From Candidatus Aminicenantes bacterium UBA647 (lineage in GTDB: Bacteria; Acidobacteriota; Aminicenantia; UBA2199), in assembly GCA_002299555.1 (NCBI GenBank), contig DBOL01000049.1:1-56136 (forward strand): a stretch of DNA of 56,136 bases, given 5' to 3'. The notes beneath the pieces were generated by a model, which was not told the origin of the DNA, did not search any database, and saw nothing but the letters and a program-made list of their open reading frames with translations. The translations under genes and the position numbers were made by a program. Below, in pieces: positions 24,965 through 33,892 of this stretch; the first letter of the stretch is position 1; every line of letters starts with the position of its first letter.

Positions 24965-27076
24965 TTATTTTGTATCAATTTTGAAGAGAGCATTATCAAC
25001 TACTTTATTGATAATTATTTTCTTCATTGTTATATCGACAACTTTTTTATCTTTCATAAATACTTCGGTCTTAAAAGGAAACAATATCCCATTTTGTTTT
25101 TTAAACTGAGAAAGATATGTCCTCCCAAGTCCTTTTTGCCCTCCGATATTATTTATTTTCTCTTTGATCTCAATCCTTTTGTTGATTTTATTTATGAAAA
25201 ATTTAACCCATTTATCTTCTTTATCAGTTATATAGATAACATCATAAACTACCCCATTTATCTTCTCTTCTTTAAGATACTGGAAATTGTACTTTGATCT
25301 GAAATGAAAAATATCATAGAAACCCCCAAATTCGGATTCCTCGATCTCCTCTTTTGTTAATTCTTTCCTCTGTCCCATCTGGGTTTGGTATCCTTTCTTC
25401 CCATTAATAACTCTCTTCATCAGCATACCCATAACTTTGGTCTCACTATAGACCTTGTCGGGATAAATAACCGTAGTGGACTGATCAAGAGTAAAGGATC
25501 GCTGTCCTAATGTTATGTTTAGTACAGACTCCTTGATAGCGGTTCTGATTTTTTTATATCCTGAATAATTATTTGCAAAAGCACTGAACAGGACATCTTT
25601 ACCCTTCTTTAGAGAAGCGGCTGTTGCTCCAGGAATTTTTTCCTTTATCTGCGGCGGTTTTATTGAAATATCCACATCAGTGATCTTTCCCAGCTCAGAC
25701 AGATCTTCTGTTATATTTTTACGGGTTCCTACAATGAGGGTTACCATCTTTTCAGGATCCAGAAATTTTTGAGCAACAGACAGGACATCATCTGCTGTTA
25801 CAGTTTTGATCTGATTCACAAGATCATCATATTTCTTCTTATCAAGCTTATAAAACTCTTTTCTGATATGATCATTTAATACTTTCCCGGAAGAACTGAA
25901 TTTGAACACATAGGAGTTCAGAAAATAATCCTTTGCTTCACTGAGTTCCTTTTCCGTAACTTTTTCAGTTCTTATTATCTTAATTTCATCCAGGATGGCA
26001 TTAACTGCAGTAACAGTGGATTCTGATTTTGTGAAAGTAGTAAATGAAACATCTCCGGGATAAAAGTACTCTGAACTAATTCCACCACCTACCCCGTATG
26101 TGAGCCCCATTTTCACTCTCAATCTCCTCATTAATCTTGAATTGAATCCCTGTGAAAATATTGAGTTAAACACAAGGATCTTTGCCTTTTCTCCAATATT
26201 CTCTTTATATCCAAGATGCCCGACAACTATCTGACTCTGTGTCTGGTTAGCCTTTTCTGCAAAATAAACTTTAAACTTATGAGAAGGTGATTTGAACAAA
26301 GGATAAGGTGGTATCTTTGGAGCTCCCTTCATATTTCCCAGATATTTTTGAAGCAAAGGTTTTAATTCACTGATCGAATATGGTCCTGTTACGCCGATCA
26401 TCATATTGGATGGCCTGAAGAACATCTCATGCACCTTTTTAGCATCATTTATAGTTATATTATCAAGATGTTCATATTCAAGTTCTACAGCAAATGGAGA
26501 ATTCTGACCATATATAAGCTTGACAAACTCTTTTCCTCTTATTGAAGCCGGATCATCATTTCTTCTGGAAATAGAACTGGATAATTGAGTTTTGATCTCT
26601 TCAAATTTACTTTTATCAAATGCAGGTGAAATCAATATTTTAGCAAGTATTTCCAATGCCTGATCAAAATTTGACTTAAGAGCAGATATGTTTATAGTAA
26701 AGTAATCAAGTGAACTACCAAATGAGATTGTAACTCCATTCATGTCCAGAATCTTGTCGATCTCTTCACCCTTTATACCTGCGACACCCCCTATTCTGAG
26801 AAGCTGTGCTGTTATAGAAGAGAGCCCTGTTTTTCCTGAAGGATCATAAACATCTCCTCCTTTCAAATAAGCTGTAAAATTAACAACCGGAAATTTAGAA
26901 TCTTCTATTAATCTGATTTTTATGCCATTATCAAGTTCCGCCTTCAATACCTCGGGCTTCACGATCTCATTAAGTGGCGGGAACTTTATCTTTTCCAGTT
27001 TCCTCCCTTTTCCAAATACTCCGATCCCTAAATTAAAAACTGCAAGAATTAATATTATTAGTGTGATTTTTCTCAT
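24965..27076 (-). CDS. M16-family protein without zinc motif, with extra C-terminal lipoprotein-sorting-like domain
   Basis: A 703-residue exported protein. Residues about 30-470 form two M16 (pitrilysin/insulinase-like) halves, but the HxxEH zinc site is absent: the position equivalent to GxxHxxEH reads KTGLSSITAQLL. The partner-type RVKMGLTYGVGGG motif is kept. This matches the non-catalytic subunit of two-gene M16 systems. Residues about 480-703 are an added domain with TVIYPDKVYSETKVMG and KVVDNALFKI, reminiscent of LolA/LppX-type outer-membrane lipoprotein-binding folds. The start overlaps the catalytic M16 gene by 4 bp (ATGA), so a heterodimer made in equal amounts is likely. The signal peptide covers residues 1-22. 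Confidence 0.83.
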   Translation of the reverse strand: MRKITLIILILAVFNLGIGVFGKGRKLEKIKFPPLNEIVKPEVLKAELDNGIKIRLIEDSKFPVVNFTAYLKGGDVYDPSGKTGLSSITAQLLRIGGVAGIKGEEIDKILDMNGVTISFGSSLDYFTINISALKSNFDQALEILAKILISPAFDKSKFEEIKTQLSSSISRRNDDPASIRGKEFVKLIYGQNSPFAVELEYEHLDNITINDAKKVHEMFFRPSNMMIGVTGPYSISELKPLLQKYLGNMKGAPKIPPYPLFKSPSHKFKVYFAEKANQTQSQIVVGHLGYKENIGEKAKILVFNSIFSQGFNSRLMRRLRVKMGLTYGVGGGISSEYFYPGDVSFTTFTKSESTVTAVNAILDEIKIIRTEKVTEKELSEAKDYFLNSYVFKFSSSGKVLNDHIRKEFYKLDKKKYDDLVNQIKTVTADDVLSVAQKFLDPEKMVTLIVGTRKNITEDLSELGKITDVDISIKPPQIKEKIPGATAASLKKGKDVLFSAFANNYSGYKKIRTAIKESVLNITLGQRSFTLDQSTTVIYPDKVYSETKVMGMLMKRVINGKKGYQTQMGQRKELTKEEIEESEFGGFYDIFHFRSKYNFQYLKEEKINGVVYDVIYITDKEDKWVKFFINKINKRIEIKEKINNIGGQKGLGRTYLSQFKKQNGILFPFKTEVFMKDKKVVDITMKKIIINKVVDNALFKIDTK

Positions 27077-28572
27077 TTCTTTTCTCCCCCTTTCTTTTCG
27101 ATCTTCACAACAACCCTGTTAGAAAGTGTGAAATATTTTTCAGCAAGTTTCTTAAGATCTTCAGCAGAAACATTTTCTATTTTCCGGAGATATGTAAATG
27201 CATTTTCCCATGATCCGGTCAGTATCTCATTTGAGAGTAAAGATGATAACAAACCTCTGTTTGAGGTCATTTGTTTTATTAAAGCAACTTTCATCCTTAC
27301 TTTTGCAGATTTCAATTCTTCTTCAGTTACTTTTTCAGTTTTCAACTTGTTTATCCCATCCGAAATTATCTTTTCAAGTTCTTCTGTACTGTGTCCCGTG
27401 TTCGGGAGTGAGAAAACAATATAAAGCGAAGGATATTTATTCCCGGGAAATCCGGCCATAGAACCAACAAACAGAGCCGCTTTATCTTCTGTTACCATTT
27501 TCTTGTAAAGTCTTGAACTCCTTCCATTCGTCATAATATAATCGAGCACACTGAATTTGATAAAATCTTCATGAAGAACTGATGGACAATGATATCCTGT
27601 GATGATCCATGGTTGTGAATCTTCATAGATGGTCATCCTTTTCTCACCAAGCTGAGGAGGTTCAACAGTTGTATTTCTTGACTTTCTAACCCCGGGAGGA
27701 ATCTTAGTGAAATATTTTTCAGCAAGTTTCTTCAGTTGTTCAGGATATACATCCCCTGTTACACCGATCACAATATTACCGGCAGTGTAGAACTCCCGGA
27801 AGTATTGTTTTACGTCATCACGAGAGATATTACTGATATTACTCATCGGCCCGATAGTATTTGCTTTGTAAGCATGATCTTTAAAAGCAAGAGCAAGAAG
27901 TTCTTCGATCATCTTTCCAACAGGCTGATTATCAACTCTTACTCTCCTCTCTTCCTTTATTACTTCCCTCTCTTTGTAAAACTCTCTGAAAACCGGATCA
28001 GAAAATCTACCCGATTCGAGATAGGCCCATAATTCTATTTTGTTTGAAGGCAAACTGAAAAAATATACAGTTGAATCTGCTCCTGTCCCTGCATTTAGTC
28101 CAACACCACCATTTTTCTTGAGAATAGAATCAAATTCATTAGATACAACATATTCCTGGGCTTCATTCCTGAGTGTTTCGAATTTTTCTTCCAGTTCTGC
28201 AATTTTTTTGTTGTCAGGATCGAACGAATTTTTTTCATTTCTGATCACTTCGAACAAACTATCCATCTTGTTCAAAATTTTTATCTCTTTTTTATAATTT
28301 TTAGTTCCTACTTCTGATGTTCCCTTGAAAGCCAGATGCTCAAGGATATGTGAAATCCCATATATCCCTATCCTTTCGTCACTTCCACCGGCATTAGCAT
28401 ATGTTACGAAACTTGCTATAGGCACCGAATGGTCCTCAAGTAGAATGAACTTCAATCCATTAGAGAGTGTGAATTCAGATACTCTCTCTTTAACACTGTC
28501 GAAATTGAATTCTGAACCTGTTACCATCATGGTCAGAAAGATCAAAACTAATGATATTAATACCTTTTTCAT
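27073..28572 (-). CDS. Zinc-dependent M16 peptidase, catalytic subunit
   Basis: A 499-residue exported metallopeptidase. The signal peptide is about residues 1-20. The inverted zinc motif HILEH lies at 75-79 in GISHILEHLAFKGT, with the distal Glu ligand in EREVIKEERR (Glu207 is the likely residue). Between them is a charged insertion (about 95-150) seen in several bacterial M16 enzymes. The second half contains RSSRLYKKMVTEDKAA, the substrate-binding Arg/Tyr region. It should degrade peptides in the periplasm together with the inactive M16 protein translated from the overlapping gene at 24965-27076. The start has a GGAGG ribosome site. Confidence 0.91.
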   Translation of the reverse strand: MKKVLISLVLIFLTMMVTGSEFNFDSVKERVSEFTLSNGLKFILLEDHSVPIASFVTYANAGGSDERIGIYGISHILEHLAFKGTSEVGTKNYKKEIKILNKMDSLFEVIRNEKNSFDPDNKKIAELEEKFETLRNEAQEYVVSNEFDSILKKNGGVGLNAGTGADSTVYFFSLPSNKIELWAYLESGRFSDPVFREFYKEREVIKEERRVRVDNQPVGKMIEELLALAFKDHAYKANTIGPMSNISNISRDDVKQYFREFYTAGNIVIGVTGDVYPEQLKKLAEKYFTKIPPGVRKSRNTTVEPPQLGEKRMTIYEDSQPWIITGYHCPSVLHEDFIKFSVLDYIMTNGRSSRLYKKMVTEDKAALFVGSMAGFPGNKYPSLYIVFSLPNTGHSTEELEKIISDGINKLKTEKVTEEELKSAKVRMKVALIKQMTSNRGLLSSLLSNEILTGSWENAFTYLRKIENVSAEDLKKLAEKYFTLSNRVVVKIEKKGGEKK

Positions 28573-28642
28573 AATACCTCCGAAGGAAGTGATTCTATCA
28601 TAAAGATCATATAAATCACATATTCAATATTGGAACAGATAC

Positions 28643-28671
28643 TTTATTCCAAACAGGAAAGAATATATAAT
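28643..28671 (+). promoter_or_regulatory. Promoter of the MltA gene, -10 seven nt from the start codon
   Basis: Perfect TATAAT (28666-28671) with 7 bases to the ATG at 28679; the -35 at a 17-bp spacing is weak (TTTATT, 28643-28648). No ribosome site is seen. The geometry implies a leaderless mRNA. Confidence 0.45.
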
Positions 28672-28678
28672 TCCCTAT

Positions 28679-29905
28679 ATGAAAATAAAGCATAAATTAC
28701 TTTTGTTAATATTGATCTCTGTAATAATAATTATTTCGGTATTTTTCCTTTTTAAAAAAAAGGATATGATCTGGACATCAAAGAACTCATTGAAGTTATC
28801 AACACTGACCATATCAGGTGACAGAGGGAATTTTGATGATCTGATAAAGTCAATCGATCAAAGCCTCCTCTATTATTCTAAAATTGATCCGGATACCAAA
28901 TTCGATTTTGATGATCAATGGTGCTCAGCAGCAGATATGAAAATATGTCTTGAGGATTTCAGGGAAAAGCTTAATAAATATGGACTCTCGGATAAATTTC
29001 TAAAATACATAAATGCAAACTATGCTACTTTCAGGACCGCAACTGACGATCTACTTGTTACAGGATATTTCGAGGCAACTCTATTCGGATCTTTTGAAAA
29101 ATGTGATGAGTACAAATATCCTTTGTACAAAAAACCTGATGATCTCGTAAATGTAATTCTCTCTGAATTTCCTGTTTCCTCAAGGATTAAGGGATTACCA
29201 CTTATTCTCAGGGGGCGACTTGATAATGATAACAGGGTTATCCCCTATTACTCCCGTGAAGATATAGATATTAAAGGTTCGCTTAATAATAAGGGACTCG
29301 AATTGCTCTGGATCAGTGATAACATCGATCTTTTTTTTCTTCATATTCAGGGCTCGGGAGTTGTTATTTTTGATGATGATTCAAAAGTCAGAGTTAATTA
29401 TGCAGACACTAACGGTCATCCATACAGGGCAATAGGAAAAGTTCTTGTAGATAAAGGTATCTGTACTTATGACGATCTATCAATGCAGTATATTGAGAGA
29501 TACCTTAAAGATCATCCGGAGGAGATTGATGATATATTTAATTACAATCCATCATATATTTTCTTCAGAGAAGTTGAAGACGGCCCTGTCGGATCACTGG
29601 GTGTAAATGTCACAAAATACCGAAGTATTGCAACCGATAAATATATCTTCCCTAGAGGTGCCATCTGTTATCTCGAAACTTCACTTCCTGAATTTGATGA
29701 GAAAGGGGATATGTGCGGGGAACAGACATTCAGTAGCTTTGTGCTAAATCAGGATACAGGTGGCGCCATCAGATCGCCATCAAGGGCAGATCTTTTCACA
29801 GGAAACGGAAAAGAGAGTGAATTTGTAGCAGGGCATCTGAAATCAAATGGGAAACTATACTTTCTAGTAAAAATAGATCTGCTGAAAAGTACAAAATATA
29901 AATAA
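28679..29905 (+). CDS. mltA: MltA-family lytic murein transglycosylase
   Basis: A 408-residue peptidoglycan hydrolase with an N-terminal membrane anchor (residues 7-25). YYSREDIDIKGSL, LELLWISDNIDLFFLHIQGSG and VRVNYADTNGHPYRAIGKVLVDKG belong to the MltA domain. The C-terminal 3D domain has NQDTGGAIRSPSRADLFTGNG with the catalytic Asp. It cleaves glycan strands to 1,6-anhydro products at the outer or inner membrane face. There is no lipobox Cys, so it is held by an uncleaved helix or secreted, unlike E. coli MltA. The hydrophobic start and the TATAAT directly upstream support the ATG at 28679. Confidence 0.91.
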   Translation: MKIKHKLLLLILISVIIIISVFFLFKKKDMIWTSKNSLKLSTLTISGDRGNFDDLIKSIDQSLLYYSKIDPDTKFDFDDQWCSAADMKICLEDFREKLNKYGLSDKFLKYINANYATFRTATDDLLVTGYFEATLFGSFEKCDEYKYPLYKKPDDLVNVILSEFPVSSRIKGLPLILRGRLDNDNRVIPYYSREDIDIKGSLNNKGLELLWISDNIDLFFLHIQGSGVVIFDDDSKVRVNYADTNGHPYRAIGKVLVDKGICTYDDLSMQYIERYLKDHPEEIDDIFNYNPSYIFFREVEDGPVGSLGVNVTKYRSIATDKYIFPRGAICYLETSLPEFDEKGDMCGEQTFSSFVLNQDTGGAIRSPSRADLFTGNGKESEFVAGHLKSNGKLYFLVKIDLLKSTKYK

Positions 29906-29955
29906 AAACCAAGGAGAATGGAAAATCCTGACATTATAAAAAAGGCCTTTAATAT

Positions 29956-30264
29956 TTAACTAGATCTGCCTTCAAACATAACCCTGATTATCTTCTGCAT
30001 ATTTGATATACCATCGACCAGATCAGGATTTATCAGGTAATAAAATACAGATTTTCCCTCTTTCTCTTTTCCGAGAACTCCCATTTTATACATATCATTT
30101 AAATGGTTTGACAAACTGCTTAAGGATATATCAAGCTTTTTTTGCATTTGCCCAACATTAAATTTTTTGTTATCAAGTAAATTAATTATTCTGAGACGAT
30201 CCGGTTTTGATACAGCTTTGCACATCAAAGCATAATGTTCTAGAAATCTTTCGTCAATTGACAT
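29956..30264 (-). CDS. ArsR-family winged-helix repressor (copy 1)
   Basis: A 102-residue winged-helix regulator: KAVSKPDRLRIINLLDNKKFNVGQMQ, recognition helix SLSSLSNHLNDMYKMG, and wing LGKEKEGKSVFYYL. The metal-binding ELCVCDL motif of ArsR/SmtB sensors is absent and only one Cys (in LMCKAV) is present, so metal sensing is unlikely; the signal is unknown. It is about 86 percent identical to the copy at 33578 (88 of 102 residues by eye), and both genes are 309 bp. I use the ATG at 30264 because the other copy starts at the same residue; an upstream TTG in frame is unlikely. It lies downstream of the mtrB terminator with its own promoter. Confidence 0.88.
   Translation of the reverse strand: MSIDERFLEHYALMCKAVSKPDRLRIINLLDNKKFNVGQMQKKLDISLSSLSNHLNDMYKMGVLGKEKEGKSVFYYLINPDLVDGISNMQKIIRVMFEGRSS
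29956..30264 (-). repeat. Direct repeat unit A (paired with 33578-33886)
   Basis: The arsR copy 1 gene is highly similar at DNA level to the second copy at 33578-33886, in the same orientation and of the same length. The two copies bracket mtrA and mtrB. Homologous exchange between them would remove about 3.6 kb including the cytochrome operon and leave a single regulator. Confidence 0.7.
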
Positions 30265-30270
30265 TAGTAA

Positions 30271-30299
30271 TAAATAATTCAATTCTATTTTTTTGTCAA
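30271..30299 (-). promoter_or_regulatory. Promoter of arsR copy 1, leaderless geometry
   Basis: Read on the minus strand: TTGACA (30299-30294), 17 bp, TATTTA (30276-30271), then exactly 6 bases to the ATG at 30264. The same hexamer spacing and the 6-base gap occur at the second arsR gene, and the region between -35 and ATG is similar, making it the probable shared operator. Confidence 0.65.
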
Positions 30300-30392
30300 T
30301 GATATCCGGAAAAATTTAATTAAACCGGGAAAAGCAGGAATTGAACTAATCACATATAGATGATGTCTTGAAGATTGAAAAATTATAACTTT

Positions 30393-30424
30393 AAAAAAAA
30401 AAGGAGGCCTGAAAAGGCCTCCTC
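30393..30424 (-). terminator. Rho-independent terminator of the mtrA-mtrB operon
   Basis: On the minus strand, a 9-bp perfect stem AGGAGGCCT (30423-30415) and AGGCCTCCT (30410-30402), with a 4-base TTTC loop, followed by a run of T residues down to 30393. It lies 23 bp after the mtrB stop and before arsR copy 1. Confidence 0.92.
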
Positions 30425-30446
30425 TTTATTTAAGAAAATCTCTTAT

Positions 30447-32621
30447 TTACTTCCTCCAGGTAACTCCTACATAGAAAGAGTAGGATTTTCCTGTTGTATC
30501 TGTGTAAAGATATTCAGCTATATCATCATAGAGATAGTAGTAAATTGAACCATTTAGCGACCAGCTCTCTGACAGCATAACATTAGCACCAAGTTGAGCT
30601 ATCACCTGTTTCATGTCAAGTTCAGAATACGCTGCAGTGTCTCCATAATTGCTAAAATCGAGGTCAGTGACACCAGGCTTACCCGGCAAATATGGAACTT
30701 GAGACTCATCAAGTGCGAGTTCTTTTATAACCGAAGCTGAGTTACTGTAGTTGAAATTCAAGTACATCGACACTTTTTTACTTGCGATGTAATTGAGGCT
30801 CAGTAGCAGAGTCTGATTGTTATTGTCGAGATCCATCATATCAGTCAGAGTTCCAGTCTGGCCACCAATAACAGCACCACCGCAACCTTCCATGACAGCA
30901 ATTGCAAACAAAGTGCTGTAGACATTCGAATAATCATAATAGGTAGCCGAAAAATATGCTTTGTTTGACAGCATTGCCCAAAGGTCAACTCCCCACTGGA
31001 ATAGTTCCCTGTTCCAACTTGCACCTGTGGTTACGAGATTATCATTGTCCTCAATTTTATACAAAACATTTGCATTTAAGGAAAATTTTGAAGTAGGACT
31101 CCAATGAAATCTTCCCTTTAATTCAGAAACTGTTTCCGGAAAAGCAGTCATTGTCCCCTGCCTCATCAAATGCCAGTTATAAAATTGTTCCGACGTTGGA
31201 GCCAGTGGCGAAGTCGTTGCATATAATTGGGATGCAGGAGCGATTCCACCATTAAGATTTGCAAAAGGATCAGTGATATTAGAGAATTTCCCCTCAAACA
31301 CAGCCTTGAACTTATCCGCAGGCTTCAAAGTGAATTTCACCTTAAATGTGCTTTTCTTTGTGTTCAGCACATCATAGAACTCTCTATCAATGTCTTCATA
31401 ATCAAAACCGAGACGAAGTTTGAGTTTCTTGGAGAATTTATACCTTAAAGCAGATTTGAATTTAATAACTGTTCTTGAAAGCGATGAGTTTCTAGTCCAG
31501 TCAAATGAATCAAAGTCAAATAGATCTGCATAGATTTTCCCTGTATATGGACCACCTATATCAGCTCTTTCATTGATATCAACAAAAACTGAATCGTTGT
31601 CGATCTTCTGATAGTTAAGAACAGCATTAAAAAATGCTTTTTTACCCAGACGAGCTGTGAAAGCACTTGCAAATGCATTCGATTTCCATTCAAGATTTGA
31701 ATTCACATTCTCAACTGTTGAACTTACATATTGTGCAGAAAGAACTTTGTTATTATCCAGTGGAATTGCAGCTTTCAGGAAATGAGTACCTTTTTTGCTT
31801 TCAGGAATAACATCAAATGGAAGGTTTTCATTGTCTCCTACTCCTATTCTTGAAGTGAAGACAAATGAGCTGTTTTCAGGATGCTGGGTTGTGAGATAAT
31901 AACTAAGAGGAGCAGTTTCCCTCTCCTTGAACTCATTAGCAGTGTAAGAATAATCAACGTTTGATTTTCCAAGTCTCAAATTAGTACCAATTGTGATATC
32001 TCTGTTGTAGCTGTTAATGGATCTGGATTTCGCTACAACATGACATGCAGAACATTTACTCAATGTCCTTGCCTGGTACATACCATTCCTATGTTCATCT
32101 CTATAATGAACATAGAACTTCAGTCCGGGAACCATTGGGACTGATAGTTGAGTTTTACTTACAAACTCGGTCCGTTTAAGATAGTATTGATCATTGGGAT
32201 TTATATCCTCGGCATAAGCAGCTGACCTTGCCTCACTAACAACGTCGATATTTGTCAGAGGATCATGATCAAGCCTGTGATACAAAGAGTCAAATGAAAA
32301 TTCCTGTTTTAATACTCTGTTAAAATCGAATTTTAATTTGTGGGACATATCCTTGGAATCACCATAGAATTTTGAAGAAATGTTAAAGTATGTTTTCCCC
32401 ATATTTCCTGAGAACAAAGCCTTAATAAAAGGCTTAATACCATCATCGAGGGGTGAATATTCTTTAACCTTTACAGTTGCATCTTCCTGGCCGATATAAC
32501 CAAGGCCAAATTTGATCTTTGCATCAAGCTGGTTCTCTTTCTCTTTGCCTGAGTCTTCAGCTGATATTGGAAGCATAACAACCAGACAAATTATTGATAT
32601 TAATATTATTATTTTTTTCAT
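30447..32621 (-). CDS. mtrB: MtrB/PioB-family outer-membrane beta-barrel with a heme-binding motif
   Basis: A 724-residue outer-membrane protein with a signal peptide (1-21) and many alternating amphipathic strands with aromatic residues, ending in YSFYVGVTWRK. It belongs with the MtrB/PioB porins that sheathe a decaheme cytochrome and carry electrons across the outer membrane. A complete CxxCH motif, CSACH (190-194), is present near the N-terminus; Shewanella MtrB has only CxxC, so this barrel may bind a heme covalently. The gene follows the decaheme gene by 12 bp with an AAGGAGG ribosome site. No outer-surface cytochrome (MtrC/OmcA type) is visible in the window. Confidence 0.85.
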   Translation of the reverse strand: MKKIIILISIICLVVMLPISAEDSGKEKENQLDAKIKFGLGYIGQEDATVKVKEYSPLDDGIKPFIKALFSGNMGKTYFNISSKFYGDSKDMSHKLKFDFNRVLKQEFSFDSLYHRLDHDPLTNIDVVSEARSAAYAEDINPNDQYYLKRTEFVSKTQLSVPMVPGLKFYVHYRDEHRNGMYQARTLSKCSACHVVAKSRSINSYNRDITIGTNLRLGKSNVDYSYTANEFKERETAPLSYYLTTQHPENSSFVFTSRIGVGDNENLPFDVIPESKKGTHFLKAAIPLDNNKVLSAQYVSSTVENVNSNLEWKSNAFASAFTARLGKKAFFNAVLNYQKIDNDSVFVDINERADIGGPYTGKIYADLFDFDSFDWTRNSSLSRTVIKFKSALRYKFSKKLKLRLGFDYEDIDREFYDVLNTKKSTFKVKFTLKPADKFKAVFEGKFSNITDPFANLNGGIAPASQLYATTSPLAPTSEQFYNWHLMRQGTMTAFPETVSELKGRFHWSPTSKFSLNANVLYKIEDNDNLVTTGASWNRELFQWGVDLWAMLSNKAYFSATYYDYSNVYSTLFAIAVMEGCGGAVIGGQTGTLTDMMDLDNNNQTLLLSLNYIASKKVSMYLNFNYSNSASVIKELALDESQVPYLPGKPGVTDLDFSNYGDTAAYSELDMKQVIAQLGANVMLSESWSLNGSIYYYLYDDIAEYLYTDTTGKSYSFYVGVTWRK

Positions 32622-32633
32622 CTGATAGCCTCC

Positions 32634-33560
32634 TTACCTTATCATCCCTTTACCCTGACCTGATACGGTCTGGGAAGGATCATCTGTTCCATGGATCTTG
32701 AAGTGACATTGTGTACATTTTGTAAGAAATGCCCTTCTCCATCCTTCAGTCCCGTGAGGATTTGTAGTAGCATATCCTGTTGCGGGCAAAGTTTTTGCGT
32801 CTTGCATACCAATTCTTCCGGCATGAAAATGTGATTCATGACATTGCAGACAGAGGAATGGTTCATTCTGCTTGAGAAGATTATTTGCAACCGTTCCGTG
32901 AGGATTGTGACATGACATACAATCTTCCTGAACCGGAGCATGTTCAAAAACAAATGGTCCCCTTTTGTCAGCATGACAAGAATAGCAGAGGTCATTAAGC
33001 CTTTCATTGGTCTTCAGATTATTAACCAGTGAACCATGGTGTTGATGACAACTGCTGCACTTCATCTTTCCCTCTCTCAAAGGATGATGTGACGGATACA
33101 TAGTTTGAACTTTTATGTCCTTATGACACTTCAGGCAGAGATATGGATCTTCGGCCTTCAGGTCTTTCCCTTTGTGAATGGGATGGCATACTGCACATCC
33201 AACTTCTGTTGCTGCATGATCGCTTAAGTTCCAATCTGAAGCTTTTAAACTTCTGTGGCAACTTAAACATGCCGCTGATGTCCCACTTTTACTTCCTTTT
33301 TTAAAACTTACTATTTTCTCAGTATCACCCTCTTCAGCATGTGCGCCACCGGGGCCATGACAGGATTCGCAACCTTTCTTAAGCCCTTTAAGCTCGAAAT
33401 CCTGTAATCTGGAGTGGACATTCTTTGAAAAATTCTTCATCACTCCATCATGACATTCCAGGCATGCTTTATCACCGATAAAGCCGTCTGACGAATAATT
33501 GAAAAAGGTAAATAAGAAGAAAAAAGCTAATGACAAGTAGAAAAAGTTTTTACTTTTCAT
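32634..33560 (-). CDS. mtrA: Decaheme c-type cytochrome, MtrA/DmsE family
   Basis: A 308-residue periplasmic cytochrome with a signal peptide (about 1-24) and ten CxxCH heme motifs in order: CLECH, CESCH, CLSCH, CAVCH, CLKCH, CSSCH, CYSCH, CMSCH, CLQCH, CTQCH. Heme count and length match MtrA/DmsE/PioA (about 330 residues), which insert into MtrB barrels and pass electrons between periplasm and outside. Distal His ligands are frequent (for example PSHHPLREG, HQHHG). The gene lies 17 bp behind arsR copy 2 and 12 bp before mtrB. It could serve metal or mineral reduction or electron uptake; direction cannot be told. The start has AGGAGA before the ATG. Confidence 0.93.
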   Translation of the reverse strand: MKSKNFFYLSLAFFFLFTFFNYSSDGFIGDKACLECHDGVMKNFSKNVHSRLQDFELKGLKKGCESCHGPGGAHAEEGDTEKIVSFKKGSKSGTSAACLSCHRSLKASDWNLSDHAATEVGCAVCHPIHKGKDLKAEDPYLCLKCHKDIKVQTMYPSHHPLREGKMKCSSCHQHHGSLVNNLKTNERLNDLCYSCHADKRGPFVFEHAPVQEDCMSCHNPHGTVANNLLKQNEPFLCLQCHESHFHAGRIGMQDAKTLPATGYATTNPHGTEGWRRAFLTKCTQCHFKIHGTDDPSQTVSGQGKGMIR

Positions 33561-33577
33561 ATTATCTCCTATAATAT

Positions 33578-33886
33578 TTATTTTGTTCTATCTTCAAAAA
33601 GTACTCTTATCACTTTCTGCATATGGGATATTCCATCAACAAGTTCAGGGTTGATCAAATAATAATATACAGATTTCCCATCTTTCTCTTTCCCGAGAAC
33701 TCCCATTTTATACATATCATTCAAATGGTTGGACAAACTGCTCAACGATATATCAAGTTTTTTCTGAATTTCACCAACATTGAATTTTTTATTATCGAGC
33801 AAATTTATTATTCTGAGACGATCCGGTTTTGAAACTGCTTTGCACATTAAAACATAGTGATCTAAAAATCTTTCATCGATTGGCAT
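33578..33886 (-). CDS. ArsR-family winged-helix repressor (copy 2), first gene of the mtrAB operon
   Basis: A 102-residue regulator nearly identical to copy 1, with the same recognition helix SLSSLSNHLNDMYKMG. The differences are mostly conservative and cluster at the ends. It lacks the canonical metal-binding Cys motif. Being the first gene of the transcript with mtrA and mtrB (17 bp gap), it probably represses its own operon and responds to a redox or metabolic signal. There is no ribosome site; the promoter's -10 lies 6 bases from the ATG, so the mRNA is probably leaderless. Confidence 0.89.
   Translation of the reverse strand: MPIDERFLDHYVLMCKAVSKPDRLRIINLLDNKKFNVGEIQKKLDISLSSLSNHLNDMYKMGVLGKEKDGKSVYYYLINPELVDGISHMQKVIRVLFEDRTK
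33578..33886 (-). repeat. Direct repeat unit B (paired with 29956-30264)
   Basis: Second copy of the 309-bp arsR direct repeat. See the unit at 29956-30264 for consequences. Confidence 0.7.
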
Positions 33887-33892
33887 TATTAA

